From UBA1952 sp965246905 (lineage in GTDB: Bacteria; Bacteroidota; Bacteroidia; Chitinophagales; Chitinophagaceae): 64,000 nucleotides of DNA. Where the stretch lies: NCBI GenBank assembly GCA_965246905.1, contig CBDFFZ010000033.1, forward strand, positions 1 to 64,000. Direction: 5' to 3'. Under the pieces are notes generated by a model, which saw nothing but the letters and a program-made list of their open reading frames with translations, searched no databases and was not told the origin of the DNA. Numbering within the stretch: the stretch's first letter is position 1; every line of letters starts with the position of its first letter. Of the stretch, positions 51,436-61,476 are shown piece by piece. The translations under genes and the position numbers were made by a program.

Positions 51436-51879
51436 ATGGCCAAAGAAATCAGCGGCTTCGTGAAGCTGCAATGCAAGGGTGGCGCTGCCAACCCCGCACC
51501 GCCAATTGGTCCCGCACTGGGCTCCAAAGGCGTTAACATCATGGAATTCTGCAAGCAGTTCAACGCGCGCACGCAGGATAAAGCCGGAAAGGTGCTACCG
51601 GTACTCATCACCGTTTATGCCGATAAGTCGTTCGACTTTGTGATCAAAACCCCGCCTGCCGCTGTGCAGCTGATGGAAGCATCCAAAGTGAGCAAGGGCT
51701 CTAAGGAAAGTAACCGCATCAAGGTGGGCAAGGTAAGCTGGTCGCAGATCGAAGAGATCGCTAAAGACAAGATGCCCGATCTTAACTGCTTTACTGTGGA
51801 AAGCGCTATGCGTATGGTTGCCGGTACGGCACGCAGCATGGGCCTCACCGTAGAAGGCGAAATGCCAAAGGCGAGCTAA
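51436..51879 (+). CDS. rplK: 50S ribosomal protein L11
   Basis: 147 residues. The N-terminal GFVKLQCKGGAANPAPPIGPALGSKGVNIMEFCKQFN is the L11 signature; the C-terminal RNA-binding domain ends ARSMGLTVEG. First gene of rplK-rplA-rplJ-rplL. In most Bacteroidota it follows secE and nusG, but here a decayed transposase lies upstream. Confidence 0.98.
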   Translation: MAKEISGFVKLQCKGGAANPAPPIGPALGSKGVNIMEFCKQFNARTQDKAGKVLPVLITVYADKSFDFVIKTPPAAVQLMEASKVSKGSKESNRIKVGKVSWSQIEEIAKDKMPDLNCFTVESAMRMVAGTARSMGLTVEGEMPKAS

Positions 51880-51918
51880 GCGTAGCTCATTGTTCACTTT
51901 CCTTAACTCATTCCCACA

Positions 51919-52608
51919 ATGGCAATCACTAAAAAAAGAAAGGCCGCAAACGCCTTAGTTGACATAAACAAGCAATACACGCTTACCGAAGCAAGCTCAT
52001 TAGTAAAGAATATCAACTGCACCAAGTTTGACGCTTCTGTAGATGTGCACATCCGCCTTGGCGTGGATCCTAAAAAAGCCGATCAGGCGATCCGTGGTAC
52101 GGTATCCCTGCCGCACGGTACGGGTAAGACCAAGCGCGTGCTCGTGCTCTGCCCGCCGGAAAAAGAAGCCGAGGCAAGAGCTGCCGGCGCTGATTTCGTA
52201 GGCCTCGACGAGTTCGTAGCCAAGATCGAAGGCGGCTGGACAGACGTTGACGTGATCGTAGCTACTCCATCGGTGATGCCAAAGATCGGCCGCCTTGGTA
52301 AGGTGCTCGGCCCGCGCAACCTGATGCCTAACCCGAAGACAGGTACGGTAACCAACGATGTTGCTGCTGCCGTAACGGAAGTAAAGGGCGGTAAGATTGC
52401 CTTTAAGATCGATAAAACAGGTATCATTCACGCATCTATCGGCCGCGTATCTTTCGATCCTGCCAAGATTGCCGAGAATGCACAGGAGCTCATCAACACC
52501 CTCGTGAAGATGAAGCCTGCAACTGCAAAGGGTATTTACATTAAAGGCATCAGCATGGCTGCCACGATGAGCCCCGGCATGTCCATCGATACAAAATCTG
52601 TTAGCTAA
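51919..52608 (+). CDS. rplA: 50S ribosomal protein L1
   Basis: 229 residues with KFDASVDVHIRLGVDPKKADQAIRGTVSLPHGTGK and the loop LGPRNLMPNPKTGTVT, both diagnostic of L1. It binds the 23S L1 stalk and can repress its own operon by binding the leader (family knowledge). It lies 39 bp after rplK. Confidence 0.98.
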   Translation: MAITKKRKAANALVDINKQYTLTEASSLVKNINCTKFDASVDVHIRLGVDPKKADQAIRGTVSLPHGTGKTKRVLVLCPPEKEAEARAAGADFVGLDEFVAKIEGGWTDVDVIVATPSVMPKIGRLGKVLGPRNLMPNPKTGTVTNDVAAAVTEVKGGKIAFKIDKTGIIHASIGRVSFDPAKIAENAQELINTLVKMKPATAKGIYIKGISMAATMSPGMSIDTKSVS

Positions 52609-52703
52609 TTTTTCTTTCACCTTCGTTTGCTGGTTTGATTTGCCGCAACTGTTTATTCAGCCACAGGTAAATCAACAATCACAAATCAGAAATCATAAAT
52701 AAA

Positions 52704-53294
52704 ATGACACCTGCTCAAAAAAATGAAGCAATTGAAGTGCTGAAAGGGAAGTTTTCTCAATACAGCAACTTTTATATTACTAATACAGAGTCCCTCACAG
52801 TTGCGCAGAGCAATAAACTGCGCCGCACCTGCTTCGAGCAGGGTGTAGAGCTGACTGTTGCCAAAAACAAGCTCATCCGCAAGGCCCTCGAAAGCCTGAA
52901 CAGCGAAAAATACGCTGGCGTTTTCGAATCACTGAAAGGCGTTACGGCGCTGATGTTCTCTGATTCTCCGAAAGAGCCTGCGGTGATCATCTCTTCTTTC
53001 CGTACTGATACAAAAGGCGAAAAGCCGGTATTGAAGGCTGCCTTCATTGGCGAAGATGTGTTTGTTGGCGATAATCAACTGGCTAACTTAAAGAACATCA
53101 AGACGAAGAACGAGCTTATCGGCGAAGTGATCGGCTTGCTGCAATCACCCGCCCGCCGCGTACTGGCCGCGCTCCTCGAGCACGCAGGCAAGCCAAAGGA
53201 TGGTGGCGAAAGCGCTCCTGCAACAGAGGCTTCTGCTGAAACTCCAGCTCCAGAAGCTGCTGCTCCGGAAGCTGAAGCTCCCGCCGCTGAATAA
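52704..53294 (+). CDS. rplJ: 50S ribosomal protein L10
   Basis: 196 residues, about 20 longer than usual. The N-terminal two thirds are ordinary L10 (YITNTESLTVAQSNKLRRTCFEQGVELTVAKNKLIRKAL, GVTALMFSD); after the stalk-binding helix (SPARRVLAALLEHA) there is a low-complexity Ala/Glu/Pro/Thr tail. The tail is probably disordered. It lies 95 bp after rplA and anchors the L7/L12 dimers. Confidence 0.96.
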   Translation: MTPAQKNEAIEVLKGKFSQYSNFYITNTESLTVAQSNKLRRTCFEQGVELTVAKNKLIRKALESLNSEKYAGVFESLKGVTALMFSDSPKEPAVIISSFRTDTKGEKPVLKAAFIGEDVFVGDNQLANLKNIKTKNELIGEVIGLLQSPARRVLAALLEHAGKPKDGGESAPATEASAETPAPEAAAPEAEAPAAE

Positions 53295-53435
53295 TTACAT
53301 GGATGAAGATTTAAGATTCCATGATTGTATAAATCCGGAATCCGATTTCCGAAATCCGAAATCCAACCAAGTGCTTCCAAGTCGCATTATATCCAAACAA
53401 TTCATTCACAAAAAAAATTTAAAAAAGTAAATACC

Positions 53436-53810
53436 ATGGCTGATATTAAATCTCTCGCCGAATCACTGGTTAACCTTACCGTTAAGGATGTACAGGAACT
53501 TGCTGATTTCATGAAATCCGAATATGGCATCGAGCCTGCTGCTGCTACAATGGTAGCTGGCCCTGCTGGTCCTGGCGCTGGCGCTGTTGAAGAAGAAAAG
53601 ACTTCGTTCAATGTAGTGCTGAAGAATGCCGGTGCTTCCAAGCTGGCTGTTGTAAAGCTCGTTAAGGATCTTACAGGTCTTGGCCTGAAGGAAGCAAAGG
53701 AGCTGGTTGACGGCGCACCTAAGAATATTAAGGAAGGCGTAAGCAAGGCAGAAGCAGAAGATCTGAAGGCTAAGCTTGTAGAAGCTGGTGCTGAGGTGGA
53801 AATCGCTTAA
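53436..53810 (+). CDS. rplL: 50S ribosomal protein L7/L12
   Basis: 124 residues: N-terminal dimerisation segment (ADIKSLAESLVNLTVKDVQELADFMK), a hinge rich in Ala and Gly, and the C-terminal domain with KTSFNVVLKNAGASKLAVVKLVKDLTGLGLKEAKELVDGAP. ATG 53436 is chosen over an upstream in-frame start because it matches the family N-terminus. It is followed by a terminator instead of rpoB. Confidence 0.98.
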   Translation: MADIKSLAESLVNLTVKDVQELADFMKSEYGIEPAAATMVAGPAGPGAGAVEEEKTSFNVVLKNAGASKLAVVKLVKDLTGLGLKEAKELVDGAPKNIKEGVSKAEAEDLKAKLVEAGAEVEIA

Positions 53811-53831
53811 GTTTTTCTTCTCACCGATTAT

Positions 53832-53864
53832 TGAAAAAGGCTGCCGTCCGGTAGCCTTTTTTAA
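53832..53864 (+). terminator. Terminator of the rplKAJL operon
   Basis: AAAAAGGCTGCC-GTCC-GGTAGCCTTTTTT, 22 bp after rplL; it separates the operon from the next gene. Confidence 0.85.
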
Positions 53865-53951
53865 TTTGCTGATTATTCTATTGCTAATGCTGATAATCTC
53901 CTATCGCAAAGCGCTTTACTTTGCAGCCTTCATCATAAAACCAAAAAGAAA

Positions 53952-54596
53952 ATGAAAAAAGCAGGTATCATGGGATCCGGCGCTGTTGCGAAAGCGCTGG
54001 CAAAAGGATTCATAGATCAAGGATACGAAGTAATGCTGGGCTCCCGCAGCCCGGAAAAGCTGGCCGACTGGAAATCAGGCGCAGGCGACAGCGCCCAAAC
54101 AGGCAACTTTGCCGAAACAGCGCAATTTGGCGATCTGCTGGTGCTGTCAGTGAAAGGCGGCGGAGCGGTAAATGCTATCCGGGAAGCAGGAATAGAAAAT
54201 CTGAAAGGCAAAACGATCATCGATACCACTAACCCGATTGCCGATGCGCCGCCGGTGGATGGCGTGCTGCAATTCTTTACCGGGCCAAACAGCTCACTCA
54301 TGGAGCAGTTGCAAAGTGAAGCGCCGGAAGCGCATTTTGTAAAAGCATTCAACAGTGTAGGTAGCAGCGAGATGGTAAACCCCCGGTTTGATGGCATAAA
54401 GCCAACTATGTTTATCTGCGGTAATGAGGACAGTGCGAAGGCTGAATCAGCAGGGATTTTGCAGGAGTTCGGCTGGGAAATAGCCGATATGGGCCGCGCT
54501 ACTGCTGCACGGGCTATTGAACCACTGAGTATGCTCTGGTGCATACCGGGCTTTCTGAGAAATGAATGGAGTGGAGCTTTTAAGCTGCTGAAATAA
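53952..54596 (+). CDS. NADP oxidoreductase of the F420-dependent reductase family
   Basis: 214 residues. The Rossmann motif GIMGSGAVAKALAKGFIDQGYEVMLGSRSPEKL (GxGxxA) binds NADP; later segments IDTTNPIAD and HFVKAFNSVGS are conserved in the coenzyme F420-dependent NADP oxidoreductase family. Bacteroidota lack F420, so the partner is probably a different hydride carrier or small molecule (inference). Single gene with its own terminator. Confidence 0.9.
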   Translation: MKKAGIMGSGAVAKALAKGFIDQGYEVMLGSRSPEKLADWKSGAGDSAQTGNFAETAQFGDLLVLSVKGGGAVNAIREAGIENLKGKTIIDTTNPIADAPPVDGVLQFFTGPNSSLMEQLQSEAPEAHFVKAFNSVGSSEMVNPRFDGIKPTMFICGNEDSAKAESAGILQEFGWEIADMGRATAARAIEPLSMLWCIPGFLRNEWSGAFKLLK

Positions 54597-54616
54597 TTAT
54601 ATAATTTATAGAAGTG

Positions 54617-54652
54617 AAATCCTGCAGCTTTACACTGTAGGATTTATTTTTT
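54617..54652 (+). terminator. Terminator of the F420-reductase-like gene
   Basis: AAATCCTGCAG and CTGTAGGATTT pair around CTTTACA, then ATTTTTT. Confidence 0.8.
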
Positions 54653-54675
54653 CAGCTCGATTTACAATAATCTGA

Positions 54676-54712
54676 AAACAAACAAAGGCCGCCCTTTCGG
54701 ACGGCCCTGCCA
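54676..54712 (-). terminator. Terminator of the exported coiled-coil protein gene
   Basis: On the - strand GGCCGTCC-GAAA-GGGCGGCC with a T-rich tail (TTTGTTTGTTTT), just beyond the stop at 54735. Confidence 0.7.
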
Positions 54713-54734
54713 ACCAATAAACCATCTTTGGCCT

Positions 54735-55370
54735 TTACATCTGTTTTTTCAGATCTTCCAGCTTACTTTTTTCTGTTGTTAGAATTGCTTCTCTTTTGCT
54801 TTGCTCTGTTTTGTTCTCGGCAATCTGCTTTTCTATCTTTTCCTTTTCTTTTACGAGCTTATCACCGTCTTCAGCAGCATTGCGCTGCTCTTTTTCTGCC
54901 TTTTTTACCACTTCTTCTTGTGCAGCAATGGCGAGCTTAAGCTGATAGGCACGTGCATCTTTAATAAAGCTATTCATAAAGGCTTCGATCTTCTGCACCT
55001 TATCGGCATCGGTAGCTGTAGAGATGAAGTTGTCATAGCCTTTAGAAGCGAGCATGGTAATAGTGCTCTGATCGCCCTTACCTTCTACTTTGGCATATAC
55101 ATCCATTTTGTCCGGGCTGATATTTGTCCATACTGTGGCTTTATAAGCCATAAACCCTTTTTCGGATCCCCGCTTGCCGAGACCTTCCTTTTCAAGACGC
55201 TCCTTCAGGGCGTCTTCAACAACGCCCTTTGGGAGGTCATAATCTGCGACGATTGCATTTTGCTGGCCTTTCATAAACTTTATGCTGGCTTCGCGTGCAT
55301 TCTGCGCATAGGAAGGAAGTGCTCCAATAGTCAGGGTAGCAATGGTGAGCGCCTTCAGTACTGTCTTCAT
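54735..55370 (-). CDS. Exported coiled-coil protein of unknown function
   Basis: 211 residues from ATG 55370 with a signal peptide (LKALTIATLTIGALPSYAQ). The first half (REASIKFMKGQQNAIVADYDLPKGVVEDALKERLEKEG) resembles small Bacteroidota periplasmic proteins; the second half is a Lys/Glu/Gln coiled coil (QEEVVKKAEKEQRNAAEDGDKLVKEKEKIEKQIAENK). No enzymatic motif is seen. It lies beyond the RND operon, in the same direction, but has its own upstream terminator structure. Confidence 0.82.
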   Translation of the reverse strand: MKTVLKALTIATLTIGALPSYAQNAREASIKFMKGQQNAIVADYDLPKGVVEDALKERLEKEGLGKRGSEKGFMAYKATVWTNISPDKMDVYAKVEGKGDQSTITMLASKGYDNFISTATDADKVQKIEAFMNSFIKDARAYQLKLAIAAQEEVVKKAEKEQRNAAEDGDKLVKEKEKIEKQIAENKTEQSKREAILTTEKSKLEDLKKQM

Positions 55371-55460
55371 AAAATATCTGTTTTTTGAGTTTGGATTACA
55401 CTTAGTATAGTTCAAATACTATGCCAAACTCTAATTGTAATCGATTAAAATTCAAAGAAA

Positions 55461-55485
55461 AGGCACCGTAATATTTACGGTGCCT
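55461..55485 (-). terminator. Terminator of the RND efflux operon
   Basis: AGGCACCGTAA and TTACGGTGCCT form a perfect 11-bp stem, followed on the - strand by TTTTCTTTG, about 25 bp past the permease stop. Confidence 0.8.
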
Positions 55486-55509
55486 GATAATCAATTTTAT
55501 TATAAAAAA

Positions 55510-58500
55510 CTATTTTTGTGGGCTTCGAAGCACTTTTTGCTCTTTACCGCGCCATTTAGCAATTCTGTTCTTAAACCGGAAAGAAAGCAGCATAAGCACC
55601 GGCACAATAATTAGGGTAAGAAAGGTCGCAAAGCTCAATCCGTAGATCATGGTCCAGGCAAGCGGGCTCCAAAAGGCGGCGCTGTCGCCCCCGAAGAATA
55701 TATGAGGATTAAGCTCTGATAACAAAGTGCCGAAATCTATATTTAATCCTATGGCAAGAGGTATCAAACCAAGAATGGCTGCAATAGCCGTAAGCAAAAC
55801 CGGTGTCATCCGGGTTCGGCCTGCTTCCACAATGGCATCATAGGGCGCCATGCCGTCGGCAAGCATCAGATCCATAAATTCTATAAGCAGGATACCATTG
55901 CGCACCACAATGCCCATCAGCGCTACGATACCAATGCCCGACATTACAATTGAGAATTTGGTGCCAAATATTGCCAAGCCAAGCATTACCCCGAATATGG
56001 AAAACAAAATCTCGCTCATTATAATAAATGTGCGTGAGAGCGAATTGAATTGTATAATAAGAATAAGGAATATTAATGCAATAGCTGCCATGCCGGCTTT
56101 GGAAAGGAAGGCCCCCGTTTCTGCCTGCTCTTCCTGCTCCCCGCCCATTTTTACAGCTACGCCGGAAGGTAAGTGAAATCCGTTGAGCTCACTTTGTACT
56201 GCAGCAACCACTTCATTAGCATTTGCATCACCAGTTACATTGGAAGATAAGGTAATAATGCGTTTTTGATTCTTGCGCTTAATGCCGCCGTAAGTGGTTG
56301 AATAGCGCACACCGGCAAATGCAGAAACCGGCACCTGGCGGATGACGCCGCCCATGCCCATATCCCGGTAGGTAAGCTGCATATTCCGGATCGCATCGAT
56401 ATCCGTCCGCTGGTCGGCCAGATAGCGCAGCGTAATCGGGTAGTCATCCTTTGCATCGCGGAAACGGGATATTTCTTTGCCGAATACGGCAGTGCGCAGT
56501 GCCGAAGCTACGGTTGCAGTAGTGATGCCTTCATTATTCATCCGCTCACGGTCTATATCAAATACGATCTCCGGCTTTTCCGCCTGGAAGTCTGAGCGTA
56601 GCTCTTCAAGTCCGGGTATCTGCTTTTGGGTCAGGTATTTCTTCATCCGGTCTGTAGTGGCCACAAGCGTGTCCAGGTCATCGCACGTTACTTCTATAGC
56701 TACGGGCTTGCCGGTTGGCGGGCCGCTGCCTTCTTTATCTACGGCAACTTCTGCGCCCGGCACCCCTTTTACGGCTGCGCGTATTCTTTCAAGATAATCC
56801 TTGGTGGTAAGCTTGCTGCCCTGGCGTTTGGAAAACTCCACGAAAGCCACCTGTATGCGGCCCTTGTTCGGGAACTCGCCCACCTCGCCGGATGTTGGAT
56901 CTACGGCATTAACTGTGACGTTGGCAATAATGGATTTGACGATTGGGTTCTTTTTACCGCCTTCCATATCCAGCGCTTTTGCTACTCGGTTCTCTAAGCG
57001 GCCAATACTTCGCTGGTATAAGCCTGATCGGTGCCAACGGGCATATTAAGATATACAAATGCAAAGTTGGGATCACCGCTCGGGAAGAAATCTACCTTCG
57101 GCTTACGGATCATTACGCCCACGATGGCCAGTATAAAAATGAGCACTGCAATGCCCATCGTTTTACCAGGATGCTCCAGCGCGCGGTGCAGCCATTTGGC
57201 GTACCAATCCTGAAAGCGCGGCCACGCATTGTGCTGGAAATTATAGATTACTTTCTCGAGCACAAATTTCTCTAAAAGAATAAAGCCGTAAAGGAAAAGT
57301 ACGAACGTGCCAGCGCCGGTATTGCGTGTAAGGAAGCTGATCGCCGCAAGCGATAGTGCAATGATCAGCGTGATCTTGTCTTTACGTGCCCAGCGGCGCT
57401 GCCCGTGATCGGCAGGATCGTGCGGCTTCATAAAATCTACCGCAAATACCGGGTTGATCACATAGGCCACCAGCAAAGACGCTACCAGCGTAATAATGAG
57501 CGTGATAGGCAGGAACACCATGAAGTTGCCGATAAGGCCGGGCCAGAAAGCGAGCGGCACAAAAGGCATCAGGGTAGTAGCCGTACCGGAAAGCACAGGC
57601 AGGAAGATCTCTGCCGTAGCCATTTTCGCGGCGCTTTTAATAGGCACTTTGCCATTGTCAAATATCCGGTGCGTATTCTCGATTACCACAATGGCATCAT
57701 CCACCACAATGCCCAGCGCAAGCAGGAAAGAGAACAGCACGATCATATTCAGGGTAAAGCCAATAGTAGGCATCACTAAAAAGGCCAGTGCGCAGGAAAG
57801 CGGAACGCTCATGGCCACGAACAAGGCATTGGTAACGCCCATGAAGAACATGAGAATGATCGTAACCAATATAAAGCCAATGATAATGGTATTGACCAGA
57901 TCGTGCAGGGTAGTGCGGGTGCTTTCACTCTGATCGCCGGTGATATCGATGCTCAGGTCTTTGGGAAGCTCATCCTTTTCCATTGTTGCCACCACCTTTT
58001 GCACCTTGTCAGATGCATCGATGAGGTTTTCGCCCTTCGCCTTAATAATATTGAGGGAGATAACGGGCTTGCCGTCTTTGCGGGCATAGCTTTTCTGCTC
58101 TTCGAAGGCATCGCGGATATTGGCTATATCACGGAGGTAAATGCTGTTGCCTTTCCCGTTCTTTATGATCACGCTGCCTATCTGCTCAGCAGTCTTGAAT
58201 TCATTTTTAAGGGAGATGATGCGTTTCTGGTTATTGCCTGCAACCTCTCCTGCCGTAAGCGAAAGATTTTCGCTGGCCACCGTGCGCTCCACATCATCGA
58301 ATGTAATGCCTGCGGCCTGCATCCGGTATGCATCCATATTGATCTGTATCTCGCGCTCCAGCGCACCTACGAGATCCACACGCTTTACTTCTTTCAGGTC
58401 TTCGATCTTATCCTTTATCCTGTCGGCATATTTTTTCAGGCGGCTCTGGTCGTAGTTGCCGGATACATTCACGTATAATATAGGCTGCTCGGAAAGGTCG

Positions 58501-58916
58501 ATGTCTTTTACCTCAGGCTCATTGGGCAGGTTTTTAGGCAGGTCTGTACGGGCCTTATCCACAGCGTCCTTTACATCGCGCTTTGCCTTATCTACCTTCA
58601 CATCGCTCTGGAACTCTACGATCACTACCGAGAAATCCTGAAAGGAATTGGAGGTAACGCGCTTGATGCCGGTAAGGTTCTTTACTTCTTTCTCGATGGG
58701 CTTCGTTACCAAGTTCTCCATATTTTCGGGAGAAGTACCGGGATATAAGGTCTGCACTACGATCTGCGAGAGCTTGATCTCAGGAAACTGCTCCTTGGGC
58801 AGGGAAAGATAGGTGGCGAACCCGATCAGCGTAATGAGAATCGTAATTACGTAAACCGCCGTGCGGTTATCGATCGCCCAGCTCGACAGGAAAAATTTTT
58901 TGTTTGCGTCTTTCAT
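55510..58916 (-). pseudogene. RND efflux permease split by a one-base frameshift
   Basis: 58916-56994 encodes 640 N-terminal residues (IDNRTAVYVITILITLIGFATYLSLPKEQFPEI, then the transmembrane block with VLFSFLLALGIVVDDAIVVIENTHR). It stops at TAG 56994. From about 56997 the -1 frame reads LENRVAKALDMEGGKKNPIVKSI and runs 485 residues to 55510, including GIVALMGIVVRNGILLIEFMD. Together they are 1125 residues, the usual RND length. A single lost base between codons GCC-GC and TTA-GAG restores the frame. No slippery heptamer is present, so this is a mutation or a sequencing error rather than programmed shifting. The periplasmic adaptor, TolC and TetR genes upstream are intact. Confidence 0.93.
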
Positions 58917-58987
58917 AAACGGTAGGTGCCTGCGCCGGTCCCGGAGGTATGGAGCAGAAAGAATTTATTAGAATGGGAAAAGAGGCT

Positions 58988-60082
58988 CTATTTAATCTCC
59001 ACAGCCTCGCCGTTATCCAGTTCCTGGATACCTTCTGTGATAAGCTTATCGCCGCTATTGAGGCCAGATAATATTTCTACCCGGCCATCGGATATGCGGC
59101 CGGTTTTTACGATCACGGATTTGGCTACGCCATTGGCAGCGATGTAAACTATATCTCCACCGGCGGTTTTCTGAACCACCGATACGGGCACTGCAATCAC
59201 ATTCGAAGCGGAATAGTTGATGATCTTCATGCGGCAGCTCATGCCGGGGTGCAGCTTGCCATTGCTGCCTAAGCGTATCTGCACATTAAAGGCGCGCGAT
59301 ACCGGGTCGATTGCCTGCGCCACATAGGTAAGCGTAGTGCGGATGGAATCATTGATATCCGGAAGAAGAAGCATTACCGGGTCGCCAGTCTTTACTTTAC
59401 CGAGGTAGTTTTCACCGAGGTTGGCTTCCGCTTTGATCTTGTTGTTGTTTACAATGCGAATGCCCGACATGCCCGGTACAGCCACGTCGCCGATCTTCAG
59501 GTTTACCTGGTCCACCGTGCCGCTGATGGGAGATACAATGCGGGCCATATTGCGCTGCGCAATGAGGGATGCGTGCTGCTTCTGAAGACCTTCATAATTG
59601 GATCTTGCCTGCAGCAGCTGAATTTCAGTACCAATCTGCTGCGCCCAGAGCCGCTGTTGCTTTTCATATACTGTGCGTGCAAAAGAAAGCTGAACCTCCT
59701 GGGCTTTTATCTGCTGCTCCGCTGCGGCGGCATCGAGCACCGCCAATACCTGGCCTTTACCTACGCGCTGTCCGGGATGAGCGGATACCGAGGTTACAAT
59801 GCCGCTTGCCTGGGATGTAGCGAGCACATTTTCATCTCCGGTGATCTGTGATTGTACTTCGATGAATGCATTGAAGGCGGATGGCTGTATTTCCATTACA
59901 GAAATAGGAGTTGCCTTGCGCGAAGTGTCCGGCGTTGCGCCTTCCATTTTCCGGATCTGCTCGTCCAGATTAGAACGCTCTTTTTTGAGCTTTGCAAGGT
60001 CTGCCGCGTTTTTATCTTTTTTATCTCCCCCGCAGGATGCCAGTGTTGCGGCCGCGAGCAGGATGGTAAGGATGCGTTTCAT
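58988..60082 (-). CDS. RND periplasmic adaptor (HlyD/MFP family)
   Basis: 364 residues. Lipoprotein signal (ILLAAATLASCGG, Cys17). A coiled coil, then the biotinyl-lipoyl pair: VTSVSAHPGQRVGKGQVLAVLD and ISGTVDQVNLKIGDVAVPG, and a C-terminal barrel. Adaptor between the inner-membrane permease and TolC. It lies 72 bp before the permease start. Confidence 0.93.
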   Translation of the reverse strand: MKRILTILLAAATLASCGGDKKDKNAADLAKLKKERSNLDEQIRKMEGATPDTSRKATPISVMEIQPSAFNAFIEVQSQITGDENVLATSQASGIVTSVSAHPGQRVGKGQVLAVLDAAAAEQQIKAQEVQLSFARTVYEKQQRLWAQQIGTEIQLLQARSNYEGLQKQHASLIAQRNMARIVSPISGTVDQVNLKIGDVAVPGMSGIRIVNNNKIKAEANLGENYLGKVKTGDPVMLLLPDINDSIRTTLTYVAQAIDPVSRAFNVQIRLGSNGKLHPGMSCRMKIINYSASNVIAVPVSVVQKTAGGDIVYIAANGVAKSVIVKTGRISDGRVEILSGLNSGDKLITEGIQELDNGEAVEIK

Positions 60083-60111
60083 ATTTCTTTCTGTGTATGG
60101 TAGTTAGGATT

Positions 60112-61476
60112 TTATTTGAATTGGCCAAGGGCGCGCTGGAGGTCGGATTGTGCATTGATCACATCCAGCAGGGATTGGAAATAGTTATTTTGGCTGATAA
60201 GCAGGTCTGTCTGTGCCTGGTTAACCTCGAGTGAGCTGCCTACGCCGGCTTTATATTTTTTATTGGAAAGATCAAGAATGGAATTGGAAAGCTCTAGGGT
60301 GCGCTCCGAATTTTTTAATGTCAAAAGGCTGTTGCGAAGCACTGTGCGCGATTGAGCGGATTGGAGATCGATGACCAGCTTCAGGTTATCAATATTGTTT
60401 TGGGTTTTTTCAACATTAAGTCGTGCCTGCTTTACCTGATTGGTACGCTGGAAGCCGGTGAATATGGGCACGTCCAATCGAAGACCAATCAGCGAAAAGT
60501 TATTGTAGATAGATGGGGTGGCAATATCGCTAAAGGCATTGGATGAGTAATTGTAGGTATAATTTCCGAACGCCCCGAGCGAAGGAAACGCTTTATAGCG
60601 ATAGCGTTTAAGATCATATTTATTTAGCTTAAGCTGATCCTGTAGCAGGTTGTAATCTGTTCGATTACTATATACAATCTCATTCTCAAGCGCCTGCGAT
60701 GCCTTTTCCAGATTCTCCGTAACCGCAGTGTCTGTAAGGATAAGACGCTGATCAATATTCATACCCATATTAAACTTTAGCAACTGCTCGCTGAGCAGGA
60801 TGAGATTGCCTGTACGTATACTGTCAGTAGCCAGGTTATTTACCTGTACTGTTGTACGGTCAATATCGATTTTCTCTACAAAGCCCTGCTGGCGCATAAT
60901 TGCCTGATCATGTAGTATTTCCCGGGCATTAGATAAAGAGGAGGCCAGGATGCCAAACTGTTTATAGGCAATAGCCAGTGCATAATAAGCACGCTGTACA
61001 TTATATCGTACATCCTCCTCGGTAGAAAGCGCACCAAGTTGAGCAAGATGCAATAGTGTTTTCTTTGCCTGGAGCGCTACGATTATAGAGCCGTCAAACA
61101 ATAGCTGGGATCCGGAAAGGCTGGCGCTATTTGAAAATCTTGGAGTGAAGGGCACATAAATAAACCCAACAGTATCTCCAGAATTAGGGTTGAATGCTTT
61201 ATTAAAGATAGCTGGCAGCGCGGTAAGCACCTGTTTAGGATAATAATTGAATTCCTCTCTGCCACTTATTTGTGGTAGGGCCATGCCTGTGATCTCCGCA
61301 TTCTTGGCTTTTTGGATATCTATATCCAACCGCGCATTCTTTACTGCTACATTATGCTTCAACGCATAGGTAACTGCATCAGAAAGGCTTAAGGGAATTA
61401 CATCCTGCGCTTTTGCATTAAAGGCTGCAAGGATCAGCAGCGGAATTAATAAAAGGAGTTTTTTCATAGTAATCAT
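60112..61476 (-). CDS. TolC-family outer-membrane efflux protein
   Basis: 454 residues with a signal peptide (LLLLIPLLILAAFNAKAQ). Repeated alpha-helical halves of the OEP fold; LSDAVTYALKHNVAVKNARLDIDIQKAKN is the usual N-terminal helix. Its ATG overlaps the TetR stop by one base (TAATG), so the two are coupled. It forms the exit duct of the tripartite pump. Confidence 0.93.
   Translation of the reverse strand: MITMKKLLLLIPLLILAAFNAKAQDVIPLSLSDAVTYALKHNVAVKNARLDIDIQKAKNAEITGMALPQISGREEFNYYPKQVLTALPAIFNKAFNPNSGDTVGFIYVPFTPRFSNSASLSGSQLLFDGSIIVALQAKKTLLHLAQLGALSTEEDVRYNVQRAYYALAIAYKQFGILASSLSNAREILHDQAIMRQQGFVEKIDIDRTTVQVNNLATDSIRTGNLILLSEQLLKFNMGMNIDQRLILTDTAVTENLEKASQALENEIVYSNRTDYNLLQDQLKLNKYDLKRYRYKAFPSLGAFGNYTYNYSSNAFSDIATPSIYNNFSLIGLRLDVPIFTGFQRTNQVKQARLNVEKTQNNIDNLKLVIDLQSAQSRTVLRNSLLTLKNSERTLELSNSILDLSNKKYKAGVGSSLEVNQAQTDLLISQNNYFQSLLDVINAQSDLQRALGQFK

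Noticed and set aside
55510..58916. Two separate genes for the RND permease
   Set aside because: The second half lacks a plausible start and continues the first without missing residues after a one-base shift.
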